From UBA4738 sp002413305 (GTDB lineage: Bacteria; Actinomycetota; UBA4738), in contig DAIUAM010000097.1 in the NCBI GenBank assembly GCA_036847185.1, positions 1-7,036 of the forward strand: a stretch of DNA of 7,036 nucleotides. Direction: 5' to 3'. The position numbers and the translations under genes were made by a program. Below are positions 1 to 6,399 of the stretch, one piece after another; positions within the stretch are counted from its first letter, which is position 1; the number at the start of each line of letters is the position of its first letter. The notes beneath the pieces were generated by a model that ran no database searches, was not told the origin of the DNA, and worked only from the letters and a program-made list of their open reading frames with translations.

Positions 1-579
1 CGAGATCGTAGAAGCCCCTGCGGAGGTTCTGGATGAAGGCATGGCCGGCGACGATGACCCTGGCGGTACGGTCTCCCTTCAGCCCTCGCATCGGTCGAAG
101 CCGAGCCTTCAGCCGTCCGTGGTCGGTCTCGATGGGGTTGTTCGCATGGACCTCCGTGTCATGGAAGGCTGCGGGGAGCAGCTCGTCGAGGACACGGGGG
201 TAGACGCGGTACCGGTCGGTGATGACCTCGACGGGTGCGATCCGGGTCCGGGCCATCGCTCGCTCGAAGAAGCGGCGGGCTGCCTTGACATCCCGGCAAG
301 GTGAGAGGTACACGTCGATGACCTGGCCGAACTGGTCGATGGCCCGGAACAGGTAGCGCCACGTCCCTCCGACCTTGACGTAGGTCTCATCGACGTGCCA
401 GCGATCCCCGATGACGTGCTGTCGGGCCCGGGCCGCTTCGATGAACTCCGGGGCGAACCGCTGGACCCATCGGTACACCGTGACGTGGTCGACCTCGATG
501 CCACGTTCGGCGAGGAGCTCCTCCACGTCTCGGTAGGAGAGGCGAACCGCAGGTACCAGCGAACCGCCAAGGTGATCAC
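1..579 (-). pseudogene. IS6-family DDE transposase, frameshifted and cut by the window edge
   Basis: This encodes the transposase of an IS6-type (IS26-like) insertion sequence, which cuts and joins DNA through a DDE/RNase H-fold core. Reading the minus strand, the N-terminus is PPEVITLAVRWYLRF from about 594 down to 543. The frame must then slip by one base near 541-545 to continue as LSYRDVEELLAERG. After that slip the frame stays open to base 1. The first catalytic Asp is in VDETYVKVGG (codon 389-391), the second in VITDRYRVY (215-217), and the Glu in NPIETDHGRLK (128-130), so the triad is intact. The GTG at 579 is only a convenient start; the true one may lie slightly upstream. One missing base separates the two reading frames, which means a real inactivating deletion or a sequencing/assembly error. 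I did not find the terminal inverted repeat. The family call is firm; the pseudogene status depends on the single indel. Confidence 0.85.
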
Positions 580-614
580 TTCCGGTGGGAACCGGTACCC
601 GGCGAAGGCTGAGC

Positions 615-1070
615 TCAGCGCTGGACGGAGGTGAGGGTGTCGGTGACGACCTCGACGAACAGCGGACCCCTGGTCCGAGGGTTCGGCTCGCCCTCGATGA
701 GCCGAGCGGAGTCGACGCCGTTCGGCCCGGGGAAGTATTCATCGGGCCTGGGTCGCGGCCGTCCCCGCCTCGAGCTCCCGCCGCTGGCCGCGAAGAAGGC
801 GCTCAGGACGTCCCCGAGATGCTCGGGATCCAGGTGCTCTCCAAGGCCGGTGGATCCGGTCACGTCGGCGAACAGCATCGTCACCAGCTTGCGTTCCGCC
901 GGGCCGTCGTCCGGTGGGGAGAGCGGGGTGCCGCAGGAGGGACAGAAGCGGGCTCCCGGCACGAGGTCGGCGCCGCAGCTCGGACACGTGTCCGCCAGGG
1001 GCAGGCCGCAGTGGAAGCAGAATCGGGCGTCGGCGGGGTTCGAGCTGCCGCAGTTCGAACAGGTCCTCAA
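615..1070 (-). pseudogene. Truncated class III adenylate/guanylate cyclase with double zinc ribbon and a foreign tail
   Basis: The N-terminal part looks like the start of actinobacterial class III nucleotide cyclases that carry zinc ribbons. Counting from a TTG at 1070, ribbon 1 uses C4/C7/C18/C21 (CSNCGSSNPADARFCFHCG) and ribbon 2 uses C29/C32/C43/C46. The cyclase domain then opens with KLVTMLFADVTGSTG, where D69 is the expected first metal-binding Asp. After FFAA (residues 92-95, about base 786) the family pattern stops. The second metal-binding Asp region and the whole catalytic core are absent. The last 56 residues contain EYFPGPNGVDSARL and end VVTDTLTSVQR; I do not recognise them, though their codons look like genuine coding sequence. 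The 151-residue product cannot be an active cyclase. An ATG at 1229 would add 53 residues unlike the family, so I prefer TTG. The gene is next to the broken IS6 transposase and divergent from the transporter operon. Confidence 0.72.
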
Positions 1071-1290
1071 TCTGCGATGCAGTCTAGGCGCGTCCCCCCC
1101 GGCTCTCAGCCCCAGATTGCCGCTCCGGCCGTATACCTGGTAACGAGGAGATCGCGCCGGGCCCATTCCGGGTATCCTGCTCGCGCCCCGGTTCGGATCG
1201 GGACGTGGAGTGGGAGTCGGCTGGCTCATCGGGGGATGCTGCTCGCGAACGACCGTCGGGATCGACGAGGAAACGAGCGGAGGAGCCGGG
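1071..1290. other. Divergent intergenic region between the cyclase remnant and the transporter operon
   Basis: This roughly 220-base gap separates the minus-strand cyclase remnant from the plus-strand permease and must hold the operon promoter if transcription starts locally. I found no convincing -35/-10 pair. A palindromic GTATAC core lies near 1131-1136 and a TATCCT hexamer near 1172-1177, but neither has a well-spaced partner. A plus-strand ATG at 1210 is in frame with the permease. It would only add a Gly/Cys-rich leader unlike the family, so it is not taken as the start. Confidence 0.4.
1279..1285 (+). promoter_or_regulatory. Shine-Dalgarno site GGAGGAG for the OppC-like permease (TTG start)
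   Basis: GGAGGAG lies five bases before TTG at 1291 and about 23 bases before the ATG at 1309. The strong match and normal distance favour the TTG. The ATG has only a GGAG at 1295-1298, ten bases upstream, so both starts remain possible. Confidence 0.55.
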
Positions 1291-2370
1291 TTGCGGAGCG
1301 CGACCGAGATGGCCGTTCAGCCGGGAGATCCGCTCGTTCCCGTCTCCGCCGCAGAAGTCACGTCGCGCACCCCGCGGGAGATCTTCTGGCGCGAGTTCCG
1401 CAAGGACCGGCTGGCCCTCGTCAGCCTCCTGTTCATCGCGGTGATGACGCTGGTTGCCGTCTTCGCTCCCGCCATCGCGAATGTCCTGACGCACCACGGC
1501 CCCAACCAGCTCTTCCTCGACCGGCTCAATCGGTTCGGGCTCCCCACCGGGCCGAACGGCCGGTTCTGGTTCGGCGTCGACGACACGGGCAGGGACCTGT
1601 TCGTTCGGGTGCTCTACGGAGCTCGAACCTCCCTCATCGTGGCCTTCTTCGCCACCGGCATCTCCCTGGTCATCGGCGTGACCATCGGGCTCGTCTCCGG
1701 GTTCTATCGGGGGAAGATCGACACGGCCCTGTCCCGGCTGACCGACGTGGTCATGTCGCTCCCGGTGCTGCTCCTGGCGCTCGGGCTCGTGGCCGGGTGC
1801 GGCCTCTCGAGCAGGGGGTGCCTGGGCGGCCTGATCAAGCCGGGCCTGCTCCTGGTGAGCTATGTGATCGGGCTGTTCAACTGGCCCTACATCGCCCGGC
1901 TGGTGCGGGGCGAGGTGCTTCGCCTTCGGGAGAAGGAGTTCGTCGAGGCCGCTCAGGCGGCCGGCGCCGGCAACGTGCGGATCATGGTCCGGGAGATCCT
2001 CCCGAACGTGTTCGCGCCGGTGCTCGTGTTCACCACGCTGATCATCCCGAACAACATCCTGTTCGAAGCTGCGCTGTCGTTCTTGGGGATCGGCGTCCCG
2101 GCCACCACCCCGTCCTGGGGCAAGATGCTCTCCGACGCGGGTTCGATCTTCACCATAGCCTGGTGGATGATGGTCTTCCCCGGGGTGTTCCTGTTCGCCA
2201 CCACGCTCGCGTTCAACCTGCTCGGCGACGGGCTCCGCGATGCACTGGACCCACGCGCCGCGAGCAGGGTGCGCGGCCGTCGACGTGAAAGGAGATGGTT
2301 GAGGAGACCGCGAAGGGATCGGGCAACCACAGGGACCAGGGCAGATACAGCCATGGAGGTTTCCGGATGA
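1291..2370 (+). CDS. Peptide ABC transporter permease, OppC/DppC type
   Basis: Inner-membrane channel subunit of an oligopeptide/dipeptide (or nickel) ABC importer, binding-protein-dependent permease family. From the TTG start it has 359 residues. Hydrophobic segments lie at about 41-60, 114-137, 150-169, 181-202, 241-266 and 287-312. The first is followed by a long outward loop containing FGVDDTGRDLF, a hallmark of the OppC branch. The cytoplasmic EAA loop, which docks on the ATPase, is FVEAAQAAGAGNVR followed by ILPN (about 218-238). The family normally ends soon after GDGLRDALDPR. Here about 37 more residues follow, 13 of them Arg, and these look like read-through of spacer sequence. The stop TGA overlaps the ATG of the binding protein (ATGA at 2367-2370), implying translational coupling. 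Substrate cannot be read from the sequence. An alternative start is the ATG at 1309, giving 353 residues. Confidence 0.9.
   Translation: MRSATEMAVQPGDPLVPVSAAEVTSRTPREIFWREFRKDRLALVSLLFIAVMTLVAVFAPAIANVLTHHGPNQLFLDRLNRFGLPTGPNGRFWFGVDDTGRDLFVRVLYGARTSLIVAFFATGISLVIGVTIGLVSGFYRGKIDTALSRLTDVVMSLPVLLLALGLVAGCGLSSRGCLGGLIKPGLLLVSYVIGLFNWPYIARLVRGEVLRLREKEFVEAAQAAGAGNVRIMVREILPNVFAPVLVFTTLIIPNNILFEAALSFLGIGVPATTPSWGKMLSDAGSIFTIAWWMMVFPGVFLFATTLAFNLLGDGLRDALDPRAASRVRGRRRERRWLRRPRRDRATTGTRADTAMEVSG
2355..2360 (+). promoter_or_regulatory. Shine-Dalgarno site GGAGGT for the substrate-binding lipoprotein
   Basis: GGAGGT sits six bases before the ATG at 2367, inside the 3' end of the permease gene. It fixes the binding-protein start at 2367 rather than at the in-frame upstream ATG at 2295, because the protein then begins directly with a lipoprotein signal peptide. 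Confidence 0.75.
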
Positions 2371-4241
2371 GCCGATACAAGCTGATCGCGGTAGCGGCGG
2401 CGCTCGTCGTCGCCATGGCCGCATGTAGCAGCTCGGGCACCACCAACAACAACACGCCGAGCCCGAACGGCTCGAGCGCGGGCACCACGACCTTCCAGCG
2501 CGGCGGGACGTTGAACATCGGGATGAACTCCGACTTCCATGAGGGCGCCGACCCCGCGCGCGAGTACTACACGATCGGGTGGGAGTTCCTGCACTGCTGC
2601 CTGACTCGAACGCTCCTCAGCTACAACCTGAAGGGCCCGAACGAGGGCGGGAACACGGTCGTACCCGATCTCGCCAGCGCCCTCCCCCAGAGCTCGACCG
2701 ACGGCTTGACCTGGACGTTCACGCTTCGCCAGGGCATCAAGTACGCGCCGCCGCTACAGAACGTAACGGTCACGTCGGCCGACTTCGTTCGGGCCCTGCT
2801 CCGGGAGGCCACATCTGCGACCACCGCGTCCTACCCCTTCTACTACGACGACATCGCCGGGTTCAGCGACGTGGAGAACGGGAAGGCGAAGACGATCAGC
2901 GGACTGTCGACGCCGGACCCCACCACGCTCGTGGTGAAGCTGAACAGCCCGCTCGGGTACTTCCCCTTCATCTGGACCCTGCCAGCCGCCTCGCCGATCC
3001 CGCCCTCACCGGCGGACCCGAACGCGCCGATCGGCATCGCCACCGGCCACGGGCCCGAGTTCGCGCAGTTCCTGTCCTCGACCGGCCCCTACATGTGGCA
3101 GGGCGCCGACCAGCTCGACTACTCGAAGCCCGCCGCTCAGCAGAAGGCGCCGTCCGGCTATCAGGCCGGCAAGTCCTACGTGCTGGTCCGCAACCCCTCC
3201 TGGGACGCCTCGACCGACCCGTACCGCAAGGCCTACGTCGATCAGATCCAGGCCACGGTCGGGGCAACGGTCCCGGACCTGGAGAACAAGATCCAGAGCG
3301 GCGAGCTGGACACCATGGACCAGCAAGCGAACGCCCAGGGCATCCAGGCCTTCGAGACGAACCCGGATCTGAAAGGGTTCATCCACTCGGACCCGACGTT
3401 CGGTGAGTACTACATCAACCTGAACACCGCGTTCCCGCCCTTCGACGACGTCCACGTCCGCAAGGCGGCGAACTGGGTGACCGACAAGGCCGGGCTGATC
3501 CGGCTGTTCGGCGGTTCGATCAAGGGGACCGTGGCCACCCACGACATCCCGAACACGATGCTGCCGAACGAACAGGGGTACAACCCCTACTCGACCCCCG
3601 GCAACGGCGGGTCCGTCGCCAAGGCCAAGGCCGAGATGATGCAGTCGAAGTACGACACGAACCACGACGGGATGTGCGACGCGCCGCAGTGCAAGGACGT
3701 CACCATGGTCATCGATGCCGCGGACCCGAATCCCAAGCTGGCCGCGCTGTTCCAGCAGAACCTGGCCAGCATCGGGATCACGGTGAGGATCCAGCCGTTC
3801 CAGACCACCACGATGTACACGAAGTGCGAAACGGCGACGAGCCTGGCCCCGATCTGCCCGAGTGAGGGCTGGTATGCCGACTTCAACGATCCGGCGGGCT
3901 ACGTGACCGGGTTGTTCAGCTCGGCCAGCCTCACACCGTCGTGCTGCGACGACTCGGAGCTCGGGGCGACGCCGGACCAGCTCAAGAAATGGGGCTACCC
4001 GTCCGGGGCGACCGCGGCCCCGAACATGGACGACCAGCTGAACGCGTGCACCCCGACGTCGGGCCAGGGCCGGCTCCAGTGCTACGCGAACGTCGACAAG
4101 ACGCTCATGGAGACCACGGTGCCCTGGATCCCGTGGATCAACGCCAACGAGGTGGTGCTCACGTCGACGCGCGTGCAGAACTACCACCTGGACGCCTCGA
4201 CGGGATGGATCTCCCTCGCGCTGGTGGCCCTGAAGAAGTGA
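2367..4241 (+). CDS. Oligopeptide ABC transporter substrate-binding lipoprotein (SBP family 5)
   Basis: Extracytoplasmic receptor that captures the ligand and hands it to the two permeases. The 624-residue product starts MSRYKLIAVAAALVV and has a lipobox-like MAAC, with lipidated Cys at C20. A flexible Ser/Thr/Asn/Gly-rich linker follows to about residue 42. The body fits the family 5 solute-binding fold: a lobe-one region with LTWTFTLRQGIKY, then TVTSADFVRALL, a central YYINLNTAFPPFDD with VRKAANWVTDK, and late PWIPWINANEVVL. Its length is at the upper end for OppA/DppA-like proteins. Beyond C20 there are ten cysteines: vicinal pairs C77-C78 and C526-C527, and spaced pairs C437/C442, C487/C497 and C561/C572, suggesting disulfides. 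Residues 430-438 (DTNHDGMCD) resemble a Ca-binding loop. The gene lies between the two permease genes, overlapping the first. The ligand is unknown; peptide is the family default. Confidence 0.92.
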   Translation: MSRYKLIAVAAALVVAMAACSSSGTTNNNTPSPNGSSAGTTTFQRGGTLNIGMNSDFHEGADPAREYYTIGWEFLHCCLTRTLLSYNLKGPNEGGNTVVPDLASALPQSSTDGLTWTFTLRQGIKYAPPLQNVTVTSADFVRALLREATSATTASYPFYYDDIAGFSDVENGKAKTISGLSTPDPTTLVVKLNSPLGYFPFIWTLPAASPIPPSPADPNAPIGIATGHGPEFAQFLSSTGPYMWQGADQLDYSKPAAQQKAPSGYQAGKSYVLVRNPSWDASTDPYRKAYVDQIQATVGATVPDLENKIQSGELDTMDQQANAQGIQAFETNPDLKGFIHSDPTFGEYYINLNTAFPPFDDVHVRKAANWVTDKAGLIRLFGGSIKGTVATHDIPNTMLPNEQGYNPYSTPGNGGSVAKAKAEMMQSKYDTNHDGMCDAPQCKDVTMVIDAADPNPKLAALFQQNLASIGITVRIQPFQTTTMYTKCETATSLAPICPSEGWYADFNDPAGYVTGLFSSASLTPSCCDDSELGATPDQLKKWGYPSGATAAPNMDDQLNACTPTSGQGRLQCYANVDKTLMETTVPWIPWINANEVVLTSTRVQNYHLDASTGWISLALVALKK

Positions 4242-4264
4242 TCCACGTCGCTCACGCGCGTGGC

Positions 4265-4294
4265 GGGGAGAGGGCGCTCCGGCGCCCTCTCCCC
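4265..4294 (+). promoter_or_regulatory. Perfect 13-bp intercistronic hairpin between binding protein and second permease
   Basis: GGGGAGAGGGCGC (4265-4277) pairs without mismatch with GCGCCCTCTCCCC (4282-4294) across a four-base TCCG loop. It begins 24 bases after the stop of the binding-protein gene and ends 17 bases before the next ATG. No T-run follows, so it is not a typical intrinsic terminator. In other ABC importer operons a hairpin after the binding-protein gene protects upstream mRNA or partly stops transcription, so the receptor outnumbers the permeases. That role is inferred here. Confidence 0.8.
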
Positions 4295-4311
4295 CGGGCC
4301 GGAGACGGGGC

Positions 4312-5283
4312 ATGATCAGGTATCTGATCCGGCGCTTCCTGTTCATGGTGCTGGTGCTGTGGGTCGTGTCCATCCTGACGTTCCTCATCTTCGTGAAGCT
4401 TCCCCCCGGCAATCCGGCCATCCGCGCGGCGGGGCGGACCCAAACCCCCCAGACGATCAGGGCGGCCGAGCACGCCATCGGCCTGGACCGGCCGGTCATC
4501 GTGCAGTACGCCCGCTTCGCCAAGGGACTCGTCCCCTGGCCGGGCTGGTTCCTGAACCGCCAGGTGTACTTCTCCTGGTCGAACTTCGAGCCGGTCAGGA
4601 CCGAGATCTTCAGTCGCCTTCCGATCACGCTGACGTTAGCTGTGGGAGCCGGGATCATCTGGCTGCTCATCGGGCTGCCGATCGGGATCATCTCGGCCAT
4701 CAAGCCCCGCTCGGCGGCCGACCGGGGCGCGATGCTGTTCGCGCTGTTCGGCGTCTCGGCTCCGGTGTTCTGGTTGGCCTACGTCCTGCTGTACGTCTTC
4801 TGGTTCAAGCTGAAGATCGCGCCGGGAAGCGGGATCCCCATCGGGGAGTCGCCCCTCAGCGCCGCGGTGCACGGCAGGTTCATCTTGCCCTGGATCACCC
4901 TGGCCCTCACGTATGCCGCGTTCTACTCACGGATCCTCCGGAGCAGCCTCATCGAGACGTTCCACGAAGACTTCGTGCGGACGGCCAGGGCCAAGGGCCT
5001 CCCCGAACGCCGCGTCATCATGCGCCACGCGGTCCGGGTGGCCATCACCCCGATCGTCACGCTGTTCGGCATCGACCTCGGCTACTTGCTGGGCGGGGCC
5101 ATCATCGTCGAACAGGTCTTCAACCTCCAGGGTGTGGGGCAATTCGGCATCCAGGCGTTGTTCACGAACGACTTCCCCGCGGTGATGGGCGTCACCGTGC
5201 TGGCAGCGTTGTTCATCGTGGTGGCGAACCTGGTGGTGGACGTGCTGTATGCGTTCCTGGACCCGAGGGTGAGGTACGCATGA
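4312..5283 (+). CDS. Peptide ABC transporter permease, OppB/DppB type
   Basis: Second inner-membrane channel subunit, expected to pair with the OppC-like protein. The 323-residue product starts MIRYLIRRFLFMVLVLWVV, the usual OppB-branch N-terminal helix, followed by LPPGNPA. Hydrophobic segments lie at about 8-29, 104-131, 141-165, 190-208, 245-270 and 289-315, giving the normal six. The ATPase-docking EAA loop is at about 221-244 (FVRTARAKGLPERRV then MRHAVR). A later GGAIIVEQVFNLQGVGQ and the ending AFLDPRVRYA are typical of the family. Length is normal and nothing looks damaged. The ATG has GGAG at 4301-4304, seven bases upstream, directly after the intercistronic hairpin. Its TGA overlaps the ATG of the DUF1028 gene by four bases. 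Having OppB after the binding protein, with OppC before it, departs from the common order of binding protein, B, C, D, F. Confidence 0.93.
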   Translation: MIRYLIRRFLFMVLVLWVVSILTFLIFVKLPPGNPAIRAAGRTQTPQTIRAAEHAIGLDRPVIVQYARFAKGLVPWPGWFLNRQVYFSWSNFEPVRTEIFSRLPITLTLAVGAGIIWLLIGLPIGIISAIKPRSAADRGAMLFALFGVSAPVFWLAYVLLYVFWFKLKIAPGSGIPIGESPLSAAVHGRFILPWITLALTYAAFYSRILRSSLIETFHEDFVRTARAKGLPERRVIMRHAVRVAITPIVTLFGIDLGYLLGGAIIVEQVFNLQGVGQFGIQALFTNDFPAVMGVTVLAALFIVVANLVVDVLYAFLDPRVRYA

Positions 5284-6137
5284 CGTTCTCGATCGCCGCG
5301 GCGGACCCCTCCACGGAAGAGGTGGGAGTTGCCACCCAATCGAAGTTCCTGGCGGTGGGCGCCGTCGTCCCCTGGGCCAGGGCCGGGGTCGGGGCGGTCG
5401 CCACGCAGGCCTTCGCCGAGATCACGTTCGGGCCGCGAGGCCTGGACCTCCTGGCAGAGGGCTTGGAGCCGCAGGCGGTGTTGGACCGGCTCCTGGGCGC
5501 CGACGAGCGGCGGGACGAGCGACAGCTCGGGGTGGTGGACGCGCGAGGGCGGTCGGCCTCGTACACCGGCCCGGGGTGCTTCGAGCACGCCGCCTCCGTG
5601 ACCGGGCCGAACTTCGCTTGCCAAGGCAACATCCTGGCCTCGGACCGCGTGGTGCCCGCCATGGCCGAAGCGTTCGATGCCACCGCGGGGCAGCCGCTGG
5701 CCGACCGAATGCTGTCGGCGCTCCGGGCCGCCCAGCGGGAGGGCGGGGACCGCCGTGGCCAGGAGGCGGCGGCCATCCTCATCCACAAGCCGGGCGGGAG
5801 CTATGGGGGCACGTTCGACCGGTACATCGACCTCCGGGTGGACCATGATGACGAACCCATCGAAGAGCTCAGCCATCTCCTGGCGCTGCACCAGCTCTAC
5901 TTCGACCATTCTCGGCAGGGCGAACTGATCACCGCCGACCCTGCGTTGGAGGCGGAGATCGCGGAGATCCTGAAGGTGCGCGGGAAGCTCACCTCCGGCC
6001 AGGACGTGTGGCAGGCGCTCGAGGATCACCTCGGGTGGGAGAACCTCGAGGAACGGTGGGCCGGACGGGGACGGATCGACCCGTGCGTCCTCGCCTACCT
6101 TCGAGACCAGGCGGCCGGCCGGGACCCGCTGCCGTAG
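5280..6137 (+). CDS. DUF1028 protein (putative Ntn-hydrolase) with C-terminal peptidoglycan-binding-like region
   Basis: The 285-residue product begins MTFSIAAADPSTEEVGVATQ, then SKFLAVGAVVPWARAGVGAV, the conserved opening of DUF1028. As I recall, this family is placed among Ntn-hydrolases, whose N-terminal nucleophile is exposed after Met removal; T2 would be the candidate here. Other family-like patches are CQGNIL (114-119) and GGDRRGQEAAAIL (155-167), with FDRYIDLRVDHDDEP near 179-193. Residues about 222-278 (ALEAEIAEILKVRG to IDPCVLAYLRDQ, with WENLEERW) resemble the small peptidoglycan-binding-like domain often attached to DUF1028. No signal peptide is visible, so it is probably cytoplasmic. 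Its ATG overlaps the permease stop (ATGA at 5280-5283) and GAGGT lies four bases upstream, so it is the last gene of the transporter operon. A hydrolase or amidase acting on imported peptide-like cargo is inferred; the reaction is unknown. Confidence 0.88.
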   Translation: MTFSIAAADPSTEEVGVATQSKFLAVGAVVPWARAGVGAVATQAFAEITFGPRGLDLLAEGLEPQAVLDRLLGADERRDERQLGVVDARGRSASYTGPGCFEHAASVTGPNFACQGNILASDRVVPAMAEAFDATAGQPLADRMLSALRAAQREGGDRRGQEAAAILIHKPGGSYGGTFDRYIDLRVDHDDEPIEELSHLLALHQLYFDHSRQGELITADPALEAEIAEILKVRGKLTSGQDVWQALEDHLGWENLEERWAGRGRIDPCVLAYLRDQAAGRDPLP

Positions 6138-6399
6138 GAACCCCCGGTCAGCCGGAGATCCCGTGATGCGGGAAGATCGATCCGTCGGGTGAAGGGTTCA
6201 ATTACCCGGATCGCGTTCACGCCGCCCACCGGTACTCATGGATCAGACCGCCCAGGACGTCTCGCCGTCGAAGGCGGGCGGTTAGACCCGTGCGGTCGAT
6301 GCTCCGCCGGCCCGATGGCACCGTGAGATGAAGCCCGTCGGGTCCAGAAACTCGATCGCAGCCTGAGAGCGGCAACGCAGGGGAATCTTCACAATGAAG
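6138..6399. other. Post-operon intergenic region with weak hairpins and eroded sequence
   Basis: This 262-base gap follows the DUF1028 stop. A weak hairpin, TCCCG (6159-6163) with CGGGA (6169-6173), is the nearest terminator candidate but has no T-run. A second inverted repeat, ACCGCCC (6247-6253) with GGGCGGT (6276-6282), encloses a nested CGCC/GGCG pair. The stretch GGGTTCAATTACCC near 6195-6208 recalls a tRNA T-arm, but no acceptor or anticodon stem is present. Minus-strand reading gives short coding-looking pieces, one listed separately. No intact gene is visible. Confidence 0.45.
6217..6303 (-). pseudogene. Possible transposase/integrase C-terminal remnant
   Basis: On the minus strand this frame reads SIDRTGLTARLRRRDVLGG and then LIHEYRWAA before a TGA at 6219-6217. 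The ending RRDxLGGLIHEYxxAA reminds me of the C-termini of actinobacterial integrase-core transposases. That is pattern memory, not an alignment. No catalytic residues are present and no start or upstream domain is seen. An overlapping minus frame from a GTG near 6391 gives a separate coding-looking stretch, LRCRSQAAIEFLDPTGF. This suggests an eroded gene with a frameshift. It could equally be chance in GC-rich DNA. Confidence 0.25.

Noticed and set aside
109..579. The 156-codon minus frame as a separate gene
   Set aside because: Beyond the first dozen residues it is Ser/Arg/Thr-rich out-of-frame translation of the IS6 transposase, which continues in the neighbouring frame.
1791..1830. Cys-containing loop (GCGLSSRGC) in the OppC-like permease as a novel metal site
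   Set aside because: Similar Cys/Gly loops before the fourth helix seem common in actinobacterial permeases of this type, so I do not count it as unusual.
585..2288. Long plus-strand open frame (567 codons) overlapping the cyclase remnant and the OppC-like gene
   Set aside because: It is Arg/Gly/Pro-rich with no domain pattern and overlaps a clear permease in another frame; a GC-rich shadow.
1084..2424. Minus-strand open frame (446 codons) antisense to the OppC-like gene
   Set aside because: Composition (His/Glu/Gln/Arg-rich) is that of antisense GC-rich coding DNA, with no recognisable domain.
4265..4294. Intercistronic hairpin as a full Rho-independent terminator
   Set aside because: No T-tract follows, and two intact co-directional genes with suitable ribosome sites come next.
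3006..4703. Long minus-strand open frame (565 codons) antisense to the binding protein and OppB-like genes
   Set aside because: Val/Arg/Gly-rich low-complexity translation without motifs, antisense to two certain genes; a codon-bias artefact.
6159..6173. Intrinsic terminator after the DUF1028 gene
   Set aside because: Only a five-bp stem with no following T-run; kept as a weak hairpin inside the intergenic entry.
6187..6215. tRNA-like T-arm GGGTTCAATTACCC
   Set aside because: The loop is eight bases rather than seven, and no acceptor, D or anticodon stem can be drawn around it.
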